Assembly: GCA_945910005.1 (NCBI GenBank)
Contig: OX246738.1
Span: forward strand, 19,725,458 to 19,789,457
Direction: 5' to 3'
DNA length: 64,000 nt
Source: Isoperla grammatica
Taxonomy: Eukaryota > Arthropoda > Insecta > Plecoptera > Perlodidae
The notes under the pieces were generated by a model. That model was given only the letters and a program-made list of their open reading frames with translations. It was not told the DNA's origin and searched no databases. A program made the translations under genes and the position numbers. This document shows positions 24,801-38,600 of the stretch, one piece after another (position 1 is the stretch's first letter; each line of letters opens with the position of its first letter).

Positions 24801-27800
24801 CATGATTAACGACAATACTGCAATGTCTAGCCTGCTTTTTTTTTTTGGGTGATATGCACAGATTATAATTCGTTAATTATCTAGTTTTTTAACACACAGT
24901 TGAGTTTTAAAACGTTGAAAATACAAATACTGGATGTAAAGATAAAATGTGATTTGTGTCGTGGCCTTACTAGTTTTAAAGGATGTTTATTTGTATTGAT
25001 AATCAACTCTCTTATTTGAATAACATGGGACTCACAAAGAAGAACGGCTGCGATGAGTTACCTGATAAGTTACAGCCATCTACAGAACCTTTCATTTAAT
25101 CTCAGTGGATTTTAGATAAACCAAATTTAAACAGATTATATCTAAAGAGAATGTTTGTGCTTCTAATAACTTGCGAGAAATCATGGGATTAAAATAAATG
25201 CACAAACAACTGTCAAGTTAAGTAAATTAATTGTTGCTATGTATTTGTTTTATTACATGCTATTTTCCATAAGAAGAACAAACTCCATAACCACCATAAA
25301 CAAATCCTATACTTAACTCGACTCTGCATTCCGCCCAGCGGGCGGAATGCACTTAAAAGTAAATAAATAACTAGATTCATTTGTATTTATGTAGTCTTAC
25401 ACACTCAGTTACTTGAACTAACAGTGGGAGACATTTCTCTGTTTATAATGTGCTTCGTTGCTACGAAAAAGTATTATTATAATGTAATGTAATGATATTG
25501 TTATTCGTTACCAATATAATATTGTGTAAACCGAGAGAGTTGCTCATAAAAGCCTCGACTACTTTGTGGAGAATCATCACGTTTTTTAACTCCATCCTTC
25601 CGAAGTAACTATTGTCGGGTTGGTATCTACTTTCACTTGTGCTCCGAAACGCTAATTGTATCTTCTCGCTAAAGTGTCACTTTAATTCCTATAAAACGAA
25701 CTGCTAGTATAGCCGTGTACTAGAGATGTATTTAACTAAAACTGCGACTATTTTCTCCATATAGTAAGTTTATGTACTCAACTGGCACCAGGGTTTCATA
25801 TTTCCTGTTTTACTTATGACTTTTGTTCACAATGTCTACGTTGATACGAGGCTCCGAGTTGGTAGGGTATCTCTGTCTTTTTAAGATATCTCTAGGGTAT
25901 CCGGGTATCTGAGGGTAGGGTTTGAACTTTGGTTGCATCATCTTATCCTATGTATAAAAGGTAATGGCCTTCAATAACACGATAGATTACAAAGATTTTA
26001 TTCTTGTTTGACTGATATCGTAAACGTGTTTTTAAACCACGTTTAATAATAAAAATACAACTTAGCAAGAGTTGGGTACCTCAAAGTAAAGTAGTGATTG
26101 GCGAAATCATACAACAGAATTGAATCAATTATTACCAACTTCATAAGATATAAACAAGAGATGTTACTTTAGTGTACGTTTTTACATCCTTGCGTGTCTG
26201 TAATATTATTTCACTACAAGTTGAAACATTTTATTTTACCGCCTGCTGTCAGGTTATGGGATTACACGTGGGTGGTTCTAGTTATGACCAATTCAAAATT
26301 CAAGATCCTATCAAGTTTACCACTGGGAGTTTCAATCCGTATTTTTTATAACATCTTCATTTATGAATGGATAAGGATGTTTCAGTTATTTTAACTATTT
26401 AAAGAGGAATTTTATGCTACATGAAACATAAATGAAGTTGGTCATTGGTCACACTTTTGAACTAGTGAGTAGTCACCCTAGTCACAGGTTTAATCTAATA
26501 TATTTTCAATTTCAATTTGTTGATAATATGTGGCTTGTTTCGTTGTTGCACTGGAGTTACTAGTATACGTTTTGAATATGTGTTCCAAAATCCAAAATCC
26601 AGCCAGATCTTTTGAAGTATATACTCCAAAACAGAAAAATAAGTTGACCTTGATTTTTGTTGTGCATATAAGATATATACATCACCAATACAATACAATT
26701 TTATGAGGTTTAGGCTATTCTTTATATCAGGAATGTACTGCAAATCTATAAGCATACTGAAACCCAGCCATTGGTAAATACGTTGCCAAAAGCTCATACA
26801 TTGAACGGTAGTAACGATAATTGTATGTTAGAAACTATCCCCTCTGTAGACGAGTAACTATTGGTACATTCATGGGTTGGTTAAGTAAATTTGTAGAGAA
26901 TATCCGGGAGAATTGAGCTGCGCAATCCCCGCATTTGCCTTATGACTGAGAAAACAGTCGCCTTACGACTGAGAAAACAGTCGCCTTATAACTGAGAAAA
27001 CAGTCGCCTTACGACTGAGAAAACAGTCGCCTTATAACTGAGAAAACAGTCGCCTTACGACTGAGAAAACAGTCGCCTTACGACTGAGAAAACAGTCGCC
27101 TTACGACTGAAAGAACATTCGTCTTATAACTGAGAAAACGTCGAGAAAACCTTCAGTTGGGTTTGCCGGTAACGGGTATTGAATCGTGACATCGTGAAGT
27201 GAAGCCTCGTCTGTTACCACTGAGCCATCTTCATCGGTCTAATTGAACGGGGCAAGATAGTGACGAGTGAAATATGTTTGGCTCAAAGGTACTTGGATGG
27301 CTGTTGCTCGCAATTAGAACTCTGTCACTTTATCTCTTTGATGTCATGCTGTAGTAATCGCATAATTTTAGTTGATTGCTTTTTATTTCTTGTGTAGTGT
27401 AGTCAGTTTCAAAATATATTACACAATTTTTATAATTATGTTTTTAAAGTGTCATAACACAAGCAACATTGTTAACAAACCGTAATTTGTATTCGAATTT
27501 CAGTTAGTAGAATAGTACCGGTACTAAAAAAAAAATTAATTATAAATTTAGTTTTTTCAATCCCAAGATTTCTCGCAAGTTATTAGAAGCACAAACATTC
27601 CCTTTAGATATGATCTTTTTAGGTTTGGTTTATCTAAAATCCACTGAGATTAAACGCAAGGTTCTGTAGATGTCTCTAACGTATCAGTTAGCTCATCGCA
27701 GCCATTCTACATTGTGAGTTCCATGTTATTCAAATTAGAGAGTTTATTATCAATACAAATAAACTTATCCTTTAAAACTAGTAGGTAATGGCCACGACAC

Positions 27801-30800
27801 AAATCACATGCTATCTTAACATCCAGTATTTGTATTTTTAACTTTTTAAAACTCAACTGTGTGTTAAAAAACTGGATAATTAACGAACTATTACGCTCTC
27901 GGCAGCTTCACGAATGGAAAATTGGGACTCAATTTTTGTTATCATCTATTCCAATTCTATTTCAATTATTATCATAAAATTTCCATCCCTCGTCCCTCAC
28001 CAAATCCCCGCACAAGTAGTATCAAACTATGATAACCCACTCGTCCATCTAAGCTAAGTAGTTCTTGACCTTAAAAGCTCTCTCTGAATTCACTGACCTC
28101 ATGCGCCACTGGACGTATAAACGCTAACTCACTGATGTGTAACAAGTACATTTTGTATCTAAGCATTCAACTTAATTGGAACCAATTTTTGTCACATATT
28201 TTCAATTTGTGACAAGACACCTGATAGCGTTATCTGCTATTATTTTCAAAGTAAATTGTTAATTCCACATTTAGACTTATTAAATGATATTAAAAACAGG
28301 TTCATGTAGCCTATACTAGAAAATTAAAATTTGTATCAGTTTGAATTTCATTTGCGCCAAGTTTTGCATCTCACTAGTAGCGAGAGCTTAAAACAAATGT
28401 AAATCATTATGCATTATTATCTCAGATATCAGGGACCCATTATACACGATACCGTACAAAATAATGCTAATCACTGAACTAAGAATGCGAATTTTGAATA
28501 GATTGACCTCTACGTTCTATTTTGTGTCTACTTGTATGCTCGGCTATTAACTAAAAGCTCAACCAATTAATTCAGCGCACATTGCCGCTGGCATTGAAAC
28601 TGGAACATGGTAAGTGGCCGTCGTTCGACTGATGTTCCCAATGATGTCATGTAACATGGGTGTGGTGAGAACATCGACACTCAATTGTTGTTTTAGAGTG
28701 ACTAAAAGAGGCTCTCATTGTGTTGATTAATTGAATACCCGCTGGCCAGAAAGTCGGTGTGAACCGTAGGTCACAATCAACAAAAATACCGATTGTTATT
28801 GTGATTAAACATTGGAGAGTTCTTGACTAGATTATGAGAATCGATCTAGGACGAATAAATACGCAAATATTTGTGGTGGACCCGGTTTCTCGGGCTCTTC
28901 CGGATCCAAATAGTTCATTGACTACGATTATCGGGCGGACGCGGATCAAAACACGTAGCGATATTCACAAATAATTATCAGTGTTGGTGCTGATAGGTTT
29001 TTCGGCCTTGTCGGTTTAGTAACGGTTAAGTTTGTACAAAAAAGTTCTGGATGTTTATAAGAAGTATAGGAGGTCGGAAACCTAAATGGAGCGAATATAC
29101 AGGTGACGCATTACAAAAAAGTTCTGGATGTTTATAAGAAGTATAGGAGGTCCGAAACCTAAATGGAGCGAATATACAGGTGACGCATTACAAAAAAGTT
29201 CTGGATGTTTATAAGAAGTATAGGAGGTCGGAAACCTAAATGGAGCGAATATACAGGTGACGCATTACAAAAAAGTTCTGGATGTTTATAAGAAGTATAG
29301 GAGGTCGGAAACCTAAATGAAGCGAATATACAGGTGACGCATTTAGAAGATACTGAGTTTGAGAAGTTATCGCAACTCATCCAAACTTTCTATTGGCTTA
29401 AGTGGCGTTCAAACTATTGAGTATAGTGTGTTAACAGTTTGAAAATAAGAATTTTCATTTTATTGTTTGAAGTAAAAAGAGAACTTTGGAAAAACTACAA
29501 CTATCCAGAAGGAACTAAATTAACTATAACGCGGTATGACCTCAAAACGCGCTTTTATACATATTGTTAATAATTAATTATTTTAACATACCGGTAAGTT
29601 ACTTTTATAAAATAGAATGGTCTAGACATTTACGGAAGCATAAAATGTAAAAAAGATGTGGAAAATAAAGTATGAATGGCACCTACATTTTGACAGTGGC
29701 TTTCTCTCCGACAACACAATTTTGATTAATAAAACATTCATATTCAGGAAGGATTTGTAGAATGTTCAAACCAAATGTGTCCTGCACACATTTTACACGT
29801 TATAACCGCATGAAACAAGTTATATTGAGCATGCAAAGATATTGTAAACTAATATACTAACAAAAAAACGTGGCGAACATGAACAAAACACCCTTGTTTA
29901 ATGTAATAAGACAAGTAAAAAAGACAATGGAGGACAGGTGTACCGAGTGAAGCGTCTCACTGAAATCTAAAGCAAGACGAGACATAGTAAGGCTGTGGGC
30001 TCTATGGAGTTAATTGGTTCTTTTATAAACGGATGGTAGGCCTATTCTGCGTAAATTTACATTTACAATTAATGCATACATTTAGCCAGGTTGTTGCCAG
30101 AATGTCAATAACTTAAACCAAGGCAGAATGTTTACTCCCCCCTCCCCATCCCCCATCCCACTCCCCTCCCTTGGTTCTTGTCTCTCTCAATAAGCCTCAA
30201 TTTATCATTACAAATGAGTGTCCCACAAACCCCAGTACAAATCCGTACCCCTTTGAAAAGCACACCAAGAAAATGTATATAAAGCAAGAGAAGAACGAAC
30301 CAACTAAGTAGGTACTAAAATAACCATTCCAAAATCTCAATGGTGTTTCAGTACAAAGAAAATGCATGAGTTCCGATCATGTCACAACAATGAGCACACG
30401 TGAAAATAAATGCTAAAGACTGAAAAGTAAAAAAAAACTGTAATATGATTTGGATTAACTTAATAGATTGTTAGCAATGGGACAATAATGTGAATCATGA
30501 TCACTTGCACATAGACAATCTTCAGTTTTCGATCTAAAAATATAATTTCAAAGTTCAAAGTAAATACAAATTCGTCTAGAGAGAAAGAATAAAATATAAT
30601 TATAAAAAAAATTCTATTTGTTGCATGTAAATATCAAATTGTTTAACAGTAAACAATGAGCTACATACAGTGTAATTGTTTACTGTCTGGCTGATGTCTA
30701 GCTTAAAACCAACTATAATTACAGTGTTTCAGCAAAATACGGCCTAGTTTTTTGTGAGTGGTAACACTGCTCTGCAGTATAGTCCGTCTTTAGCACAAGT

Positions 30801-33800
30801 AATTGACCGGATTACTGCCGACTAACAGGCATCTTCAAACCTCGCTAGACGTGTGTTTACTGGTTTAATGATAAGGTTTACTCTTGTATACACTCTTGAA
30901 ATACTATTCCTACGATTCAGTTTTTAGTGCTATCAGTCCCCTAACATCAAGATGTTAATCATCACGAACATGTTTTGTTTGCCCCAGGGCATATCTCCCA
31001 GTAGAGGTTTTTGCGCGATCTTTTCATTAGTATTTTACTGCTATAATTAAGTAAGTTGTAAATTACAACAATTGGCCATCAGCTGAAAAAAGAAAAAGCT
31101 AAGACTCATTGTTTCATTGGTGCATTACTTAAAAACCTCAATACTTTGTCTTGTTTATTCTATCCTCAGTAGAAACGATGTATTAAGAACCCTTAGCCAC
31201 AGATATGTACCACTACCGCTCACTATATGAACATCTATTAGAGAAATATCGATTCGACGCTCGATTACCAAAATATGTGCATATTCTGAAATCTGGGTAC
31301 TCATTATAAATTTCACTCATTCATGACAAGTATAGACTACTGTTATCAGGTAAAAACACAGAACAGTTTTTATGGCACACATCTAGGTTATGTTATCTTT
31401 CGTCTAAAGAAAACTATCTACATTAATATATGGCCACCATTTATATAGATACGTTTTTAAACTTTATATTTTATGTTATCTAGATAACATTTCTCGATCA
31501 TTGTTTTTATCTTTATCTACATACAAAATAAATGATCTTTGTAACTGGTAATAATCAAAACTAGCGTTATTGAATGTGAGCAATGATGTCCCCCTGATTG
31601 CAGTAACTGGACACAAAGAATTATCTACAATCTACATTAATATATGGCCACCATTTATCTAGATAATTTTTTAAACTTATCTTTTATGTTATCTAGATAA
31701 CATTTCTCGATGGTTGTATACACTAAATACATTTTGTACATACTAAAAAAGGTTGTACATACTAAATAAATGATCTTTGAAACTGGTAATAATCGAAACA
31801 TCGTTATACTGAATGTAAGTAATGATGTCTCCCGATTGTAGAGACTGGACACAAGTTGGCGCAAAGTTCTGTATCTAGGCCACGTTAGAACCTCTTTATG
31901 TCAGTGATGAACGTGTCTCGACGAGACGAGCTGAGACACTCAACAGCGAAAGTTGTTAACGGATCTGTGCTCGGCCTAGTGGAGTGAGTGACTCAGCCTT
32001 ATGTTCACGACATTCATAGGTTCATTCACGAGAATTATTACAAACCTTAATGGAGACATTACGTTGCTAAGTGCTTTCAAGGTGCAATACCATGTATTTA
32101 TTTATTTAGAATTACGATTGATTTACTTAATGTATATGAGAATCCTATTCAGATATAAAACTGGTTTACAAAGGAGGACAATTAATATCACTATACAATT
32201 AATAATGAAAGAATAAAAATCAGCAAGGAAAACGATACAACAGAAAATAGAAAAATCATAATTAAAGGTTATATCAAATAAATTTTAAAAAATATTATTA
32301 GAAACAATATGTATATAACAGAAATACATAACTTATAGTATAAACTGTTTTACAGTAATACATCTGGTTTACAAATGCGGTTGAACTACACAATCATTAT
32401 GCAAGGGAACAACCACAGACGAGAACTACTTAATGACTATCCAAAAATAATGATGATTGTGATGCACGTTGGTCTTGAATGTGGGTTTATTCCTGCCTGC
32501 ATTGCAGAAGGCCCAGGATTCGATTCTCGGTTCGTACTGTTCTTTTTTTTAAATTTGAAAATTGGTTTAAATCGATGTATGATTCTGGGGTATATTTAAA
32601 CGGTGACGTTTAGCTGCATTACCAAGAATGCATATGATAAATGTTATAATGTCCTCCATAGAAAATCAGTTTTTGTTCGTGAGTGAGTGAACGGTAAATA
32701 CTAATGCATTTAATTTTATTTATGATTAAAAATAGAAAGAATAGCATAACAAGTTCAGAGAGTCAATGACAAAAACTAGATACTTTTGGATGTTTCATGT
32801 ATGCCAACCTTACAGTTTTGGATACTGTTGAGTTGTGTCAAAAAATCACAATATCAAAATATCAATTTATTTACATTTTGATATGTCGGCCAGGCAGATT
32901 AGTAGCGAAATCCTTTATGCAGAACTAATTTGTGCTTGATTCGAATCCATGTTGAGGCAGATATTATAAAATACGTTTATATAGATTCATCCGTGTCGGC
33001 TGAATTCCTAACATGCTATTAAGCGTCATTGTTACATAAAAATGTACAGAGCGCCTATAACTATATAGTGCCTGATAATCTGTGTTGACTCCTAGTCGCG
33101 GTGAGTGGGGTTGGGGGGGGGGGGGGGGTCGTTTACTGTCGTACACACAAAGAAGTAATGATCTTAAAAAATAGTGATAAATAATATTACAATAACAAAG
33201 TCATTATTTATGACTATTGATTTTCCCATATTATTTTGGTTCTTACACAAACAAATTATTAACAGAAAGTACAAAGTTTTATTTTTTCAGTTTCTAGTTT
33301 TCAAATTGTATGCAAACGTATGTTTAAATCAGTAGAAAATCGGCTAAGCCTACTTTGTTCCACCTCGTGATGATGATGTGTAAGCAGACTATGACAGACG
33401 ATCGAGACGAAATTTATACTCAATAAAGTACCGTCAAGAACTCTTGAACAGTCGACCTATTGTGACGCCAGTCGCCTCTAATGCGAGCTTTGGTTCTCTC
33501 AGCACCTGTGAGAGCCATCACTCACATCACAAGAAACTCAGACATAATCCGGGTGCTTAGTTATGATGTGTTGTGAGACTGAGATCATACCGTATCATTA
33601 TTACTAAGCCCTTGGCTGATTTAGTACCGCCTTCGTCAAACGATCTGTCAGATCATGTTCAATTTTACAGGACTAATGACCTAAGAGCCTACTATTTCAC
33701 ATATATAACGAACACGTTTCCTTCGATATGGTTATGTGAAGAACACTACTTGCACGCCTACCTAGTAATTGATATGATGTAACTTAGACACGTAGTATTG

Positions 33801-35586
33801 TTGTAATTAGGTTTTCACAAAACAGGGAATGAAGAAAACAAGCGATACTTCTAGGAGAGCGTTCGGACTGGTCTGTGGGACTTATGCTAGATTTATTTAT
33901 GAAAAGTGTTATCATCAGTTTAGTTTTAGAATAATTTATAACTTTTTTCGTAAAAAAAAATTGTCAATTGAATCCTAAATGTCTGTACTATCGTGCTCAT
34001 GTATACTGTTGACTTCCGGTACGGCAGAGACAATATACTATTACAGACGGACGAAAATTATGTATGCATACTTAACGTTACGTAAAATGTGGTCAAGAAT
34101 GCGAATAAAGTACCGGCATAAATATACAACACAATATTAACTGAAAAATACAAAGTAAATTTAATTCGCATTTACAACCAATCAAATTATACAACAAACA
34201 ATAACAAATACTGAAACGTTTACTAGTTTACATAATTCAGAACATGGACTTAAAGTTTTACTGCAATGTGTTGACTGTAAAGAACTGAAACTCGCTGGTC
34301 CTAGTTTACGTGTGCCCATGTTGATCGTGGAAACGTGGTTTTGGTTTTTGCACGCGACATTAAGCTAAAACCAAACACTTGTTTGATGTGGATGGCATCA
34401 TTTGAAATGCTTCACGGCTCTACTTGCTTCAACTGAGGAAACCATTGGTCAAGGAAGCTGCTCTAATAAGTTGTCTAAGTGATCGTGATGCATTCTGGGG
34501 CATGGAAACGTAAGCAGATAATCACCGCATCACAGAATTGCGTATAACCACAACAAGGAGAGTTATAGTTTCATTTTGAATTCCTCTATGTGTCTATGCT
34601 TAAAAACATTTCGGAGATAATTACACAAATTAAACAATAACACATTGCAATCATTATTTCGTAACGATCTAATTAATCGTTTAATGCACTAAATACTCAT
34701 GTAACCGTGATTAGTGAGATTATAGCTTATTTAATATTAGGGATTTTAGTTTTACATATATACGCACACTAATTGGCTACCATTTTAATTCCTATTCACA
34801 AGCGAATTTTGAAATTTCCATATTAGTGTATGGATGAAAATTGACTCCAAATAAGTCAAGTATTAGTAATGTGCACACAATATTGTTATATATCTCTCCA
34901 TTAAAATAAAATAAATACATAGACCATGATATCTGGATATCAATAGTGTATAAAATATAGGCCTACTGCAGTATGCTATTTCTAAAAACTAAATAAGATT
35001 ATTAGTATCAATTTTGTTTCGAAAACACTAATCACTGGTTGTCGCACTCTCGCTTTTATTTGAGTATGCGTGCGCGTGTTAGAGAGAGAAACAGAGACAG
35101 AGAGAGATATCTACAATTATTATTAAACGCGACACGTTTTTCATTAACGTTCTTATTTGTCTATTTCGTGGGAAATATAATTATTGCTTAGCAAAATCCG
35201 TCTACTCGTGTGGTTCAGTTCAGTTGTTTTCGTGTCAGTTGAACGTATACGTTATCTCCCCATTAATTAAGCAACCGCCTATTATTTCGTGACAATTGCG
35301 TCGACGTAATTTCTCTGACAATGAAAGTAGATGTGGCGAATAGTTAACACGAGTCGGTCTTGGGATGAATCCCACAGTAATTAGGAACACTTTTACTCAT
35401 GCTTTGGGGAAACATTCACCTATCAGCGTAAAATCTTTGATCGACTTCACGATTTCTGTAATATCTCAATAATAATTGGCATTGCAGTTTCACTGTCGAA
35501 TATATATGTGATGGCCAGCGGCGTTAAACGTCGAATTAACAATGATCTGAGACAAGAGCTGAACCTGACCCCCCCCCCCCCCCACC

Positions 35587-35638
<52 letters not shown>

Positions 35639-38600
35639 CCTCTCTCAAATAGCAAACAGTTTGACTGCTGATGTTTGAAGTTGTTATATGATAGCAATGG
35701 CATTATATTTTGCCTTGCATTGCGCAATCGTTTAAAAATTAATATTCCCAAGAATTCAGTTAATAAATAATAAAATAATATCAAGCAATCATGAAATGGT
35801 TTGTATTGCGATTATATTTGTTATCCCGAGGCTCAAGTAATGGTGGGAGCCTCCCATCCCATACCCGACTCAATAGTTGGTACAGGGACAGATATTGATT
35901 GATCTATCTATATATTTATCCAAGAATAAAATCAGCCTTTGATAACTACAACGTATAGGTTGAATAGAAAATACAATCCTTGACTGGTTTGATCAATGAA
36001 TTAATCATCAATCTCACTTCCTTCCAGTTCCAGTTTTCTCTGATAGATGAATGTTGGACATATAGATAAAATAATGCATAATGCGTGTTGAAAGAAAATT
36101 CAAGTGTAACATATGATTTTCAGCGTTGATTGAAGTATCTATTTTTAATTTCTTGTTTATGTCGAGTGGAATACAATCAGCCAATTATCTTCCTGCCCCC
36201 TTCTTCCATTTGATTATGGTTGTTACGGTAGAGAACGGGATCATTACAAAAGTACAGCATTGTTTGATTAGTAATAAATCTCTTGGCAGGTTTGTGGAGA
36301 AACTTAACTAGTTATGAAGTTACTTTGGTTCTCGAATGAATCTTGAAAGTTACCACATATCATTTAATAGAATATTGCATGTCCTAGATAAGGGTGTACC
36401 AACGTAATATAAATGTTAAATGCCATGACGTAAGTACAGCCTACTTACGTAGTATTTGACGACGAAATTGTGGTGTGACTCCTCATCTGTCTTCATCCAC
36501 ACAGACAATTATTTTCAACGATGGCAAAATCCATGTTTTCAAGATCAAATTTTTTGTGCGGCATTTTAACAGGTCAATCTTACAATATGGTGCAATGTAT
36601 CACAATCTGTAAATTGAAATGAGAGGGTTTTGTATCCAGCTAGAATTATAGTCTACTATAGGCTACTTGGTTATAGGCTACTTGGCATTTGGAAAGCGAA
36701 TTGTTGTCAAAGTACATTTCTAGGCCACGTCTTACAAACCAAAATCTAGTTTTCCATAATGTTTCCTTCAAAAAACGGCAAAAGCCTACATTCCACATTC
36801 CACAAGGGACGTTAAAATTGTTTTACCTTAAGAATTGTCTGTGTACCTAATCTATTTTCGATTCGAAGTAACGCGTGCACATTTTAACACCAACTGATCG
36901 TATAAGGTGACAGTGTCTTTAGGTCTAGTTGATATTTATCGGCACAACATTTGTTTAACTCCAAACTTGTTGCCTAGATTAATGAAGATTTGTTTCTGAC
37001 GAATGTGTGTCTGTTTCAGTGGCTCGGTGTGTTGCTGCTCGCTCTGGTGTCGACGCGAGGGGCCCACGCGGAGGAGGTCGACGCCCCTCCCTCTCAGGAG
37101 GCGACGCGTCGAGACGCCTCCCTCAGCGACTCGTACGGCGTCCCTCTGCCAGCCGACACCTACGGACCCCCTCGGTCCCCATCCAATTCGTACGGACCCC
37201 CGAACAAGATACACGTCCCCCCTCCCCCCGACCCACCCCCACCACGTGGGTCTTACGGACCTCCTAAGTCGTCATACGGCCCTCCGCCTTCGTCTTCGTA
37301 CGGACCTCCTAAAGGCCCTCGCCCTGTATATGGACCTCCCAAGCCGGTGTATGGCCCTCCTAGGGCCCCACGTCCGGAATATGGCCCTCCGAATAATGGC
37401 CCTCCATCATACCACGGACCCCCACCCCCAATACCATCGAATTCCTATGGCCCACCTCGACGACCAAAGCCAGTTTATGGCCCCCCTCCAAAACCAGTAT
37501 ATGGACCACCGAAACCCGTATACGGACCGCCCCCTAAACCAGTGTATGGACCTCCAAAACCGGTATATGGACCACCAAAACCAGTCTACGGTCCACCCCC
37601 TAAACCTGTTTATGGGCCACCAAGGCCCGTCTATGGGCCTCCACCCAAGCCTGTATACGGTCCGCCTAGACCAGTGTACGGCCCACCTCCCAAGCCAGTG
37701 TACGGACCACCACCAAATGACGTGTATGGACCCCCCCGTCGCCCGCCCGGCGTTGGAGCACCTCCTACACCTCCAATCATCAAGTACGATGGATGGCAGC
37801 CAATGCCTGGTCTTGTGTCTCGGCCACCGAAGTCTTCATACGGGGTCCCAACCAATGGTGGATCGGGAGGACACGGAGATTTCAATGGTCCACCACCTCC
37901 CCCACCCACAGGTTCCGGAGGCGATAGTGGGTTGAGTAGCTCTTACGGAGCACCGTCTGGAGGAGGTTTCGATGGCCCCCCGCCCCCCTCGCCTCAAAGC
38001 CAGTACGGACCACCAAGCTCGACACTTAATGTTCCATCTCTTGGTGGTATATCGTTTGGTTCTTCAGGATTTGGAGGTGGATCATTTGACCAAGGTGGTG
38101 GATCATCGGGTCACGGAGGAGGTGGAAACTTTGGACACGGAGTTGGTTTAGGAAATGGAGGTGGATCATTTGACCAAAGTGGTGGATCGTTTGGACATGG
38201 GGGTGGATCTGCAGGACATGGAGGTGGATCATTTGACCAGAGTGGTGGATCATTTGGACATGGGGGTGGATCTGCAGGACATGGAGGTGGATCATTTGAC
38301 CAGAGTGGTGGATCAATTGGACATGGTGGTGGGTCTTCAGGACATGGAGGTGGATCATTTGACCAGAGTGGTGGATCATTTGGACATGGTGGTGGGTCTT
38401 CAGGACATGGGGGTGGTTCATTTGACCAGAGTGGTGGATCGTTCGGACATGGAGGGGGATCGTCAGGACACGGAGGAGTTTCTGTGAGTTTTGATGGTGG
38501 CTCTTCAGGTCTAGGAATTGGATCTTTCGGCCAAAACGGTGGAGGGTCTTTGGGTCACGGAGAAGGTCACTCAAATCATGGAGATGGTTCATCTGGTGGC

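Larger units (their letters stand above)
15824..37019 (+). other. Intron 1 (~21.2 kb) inside the signal-peptide coding sequence
   Basis: Bounded by GTAAGA at 15824 and TGTGTGTCTGTTTCAG ending at 37019. It holds a hAT-like MITE, SINE copies, a pair of inverted ~335-bp repeats, several tandem repeats, a poly(G) run near 33112 and a poly(C)/CT microsatellite near 35570. A moderately GC-rich stretch at 16670-16850 and another at 19030-19270 have no recognisable content. No internal exon with family similarity is visible. Its extent depends on the exon 1 assignment. Confidence 0.65.

Noticed and set aside
26938..27143. CRISPR-like array of 23-bp repeats
   Set aside because: Units are contiguous without spacers and derive from a SINE in a eukaryotic context.
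29159..29380. 73-codon minus-strand frame with internal repeats
   Set aside because: By-product of the 77-bp tandem repeat.
36990..37019. TTG-initiated N-terminal extension of the main frame
   Set aside because: These ten codons are the pyrimidine tract and CAG acceptor of the intron.
37003..37935. 310-codon frame in another plus frame
   Set aside because: Shifted reading of the YGPP repeat DNA; it starts within the splice acceptor region and lacks a coherent product.
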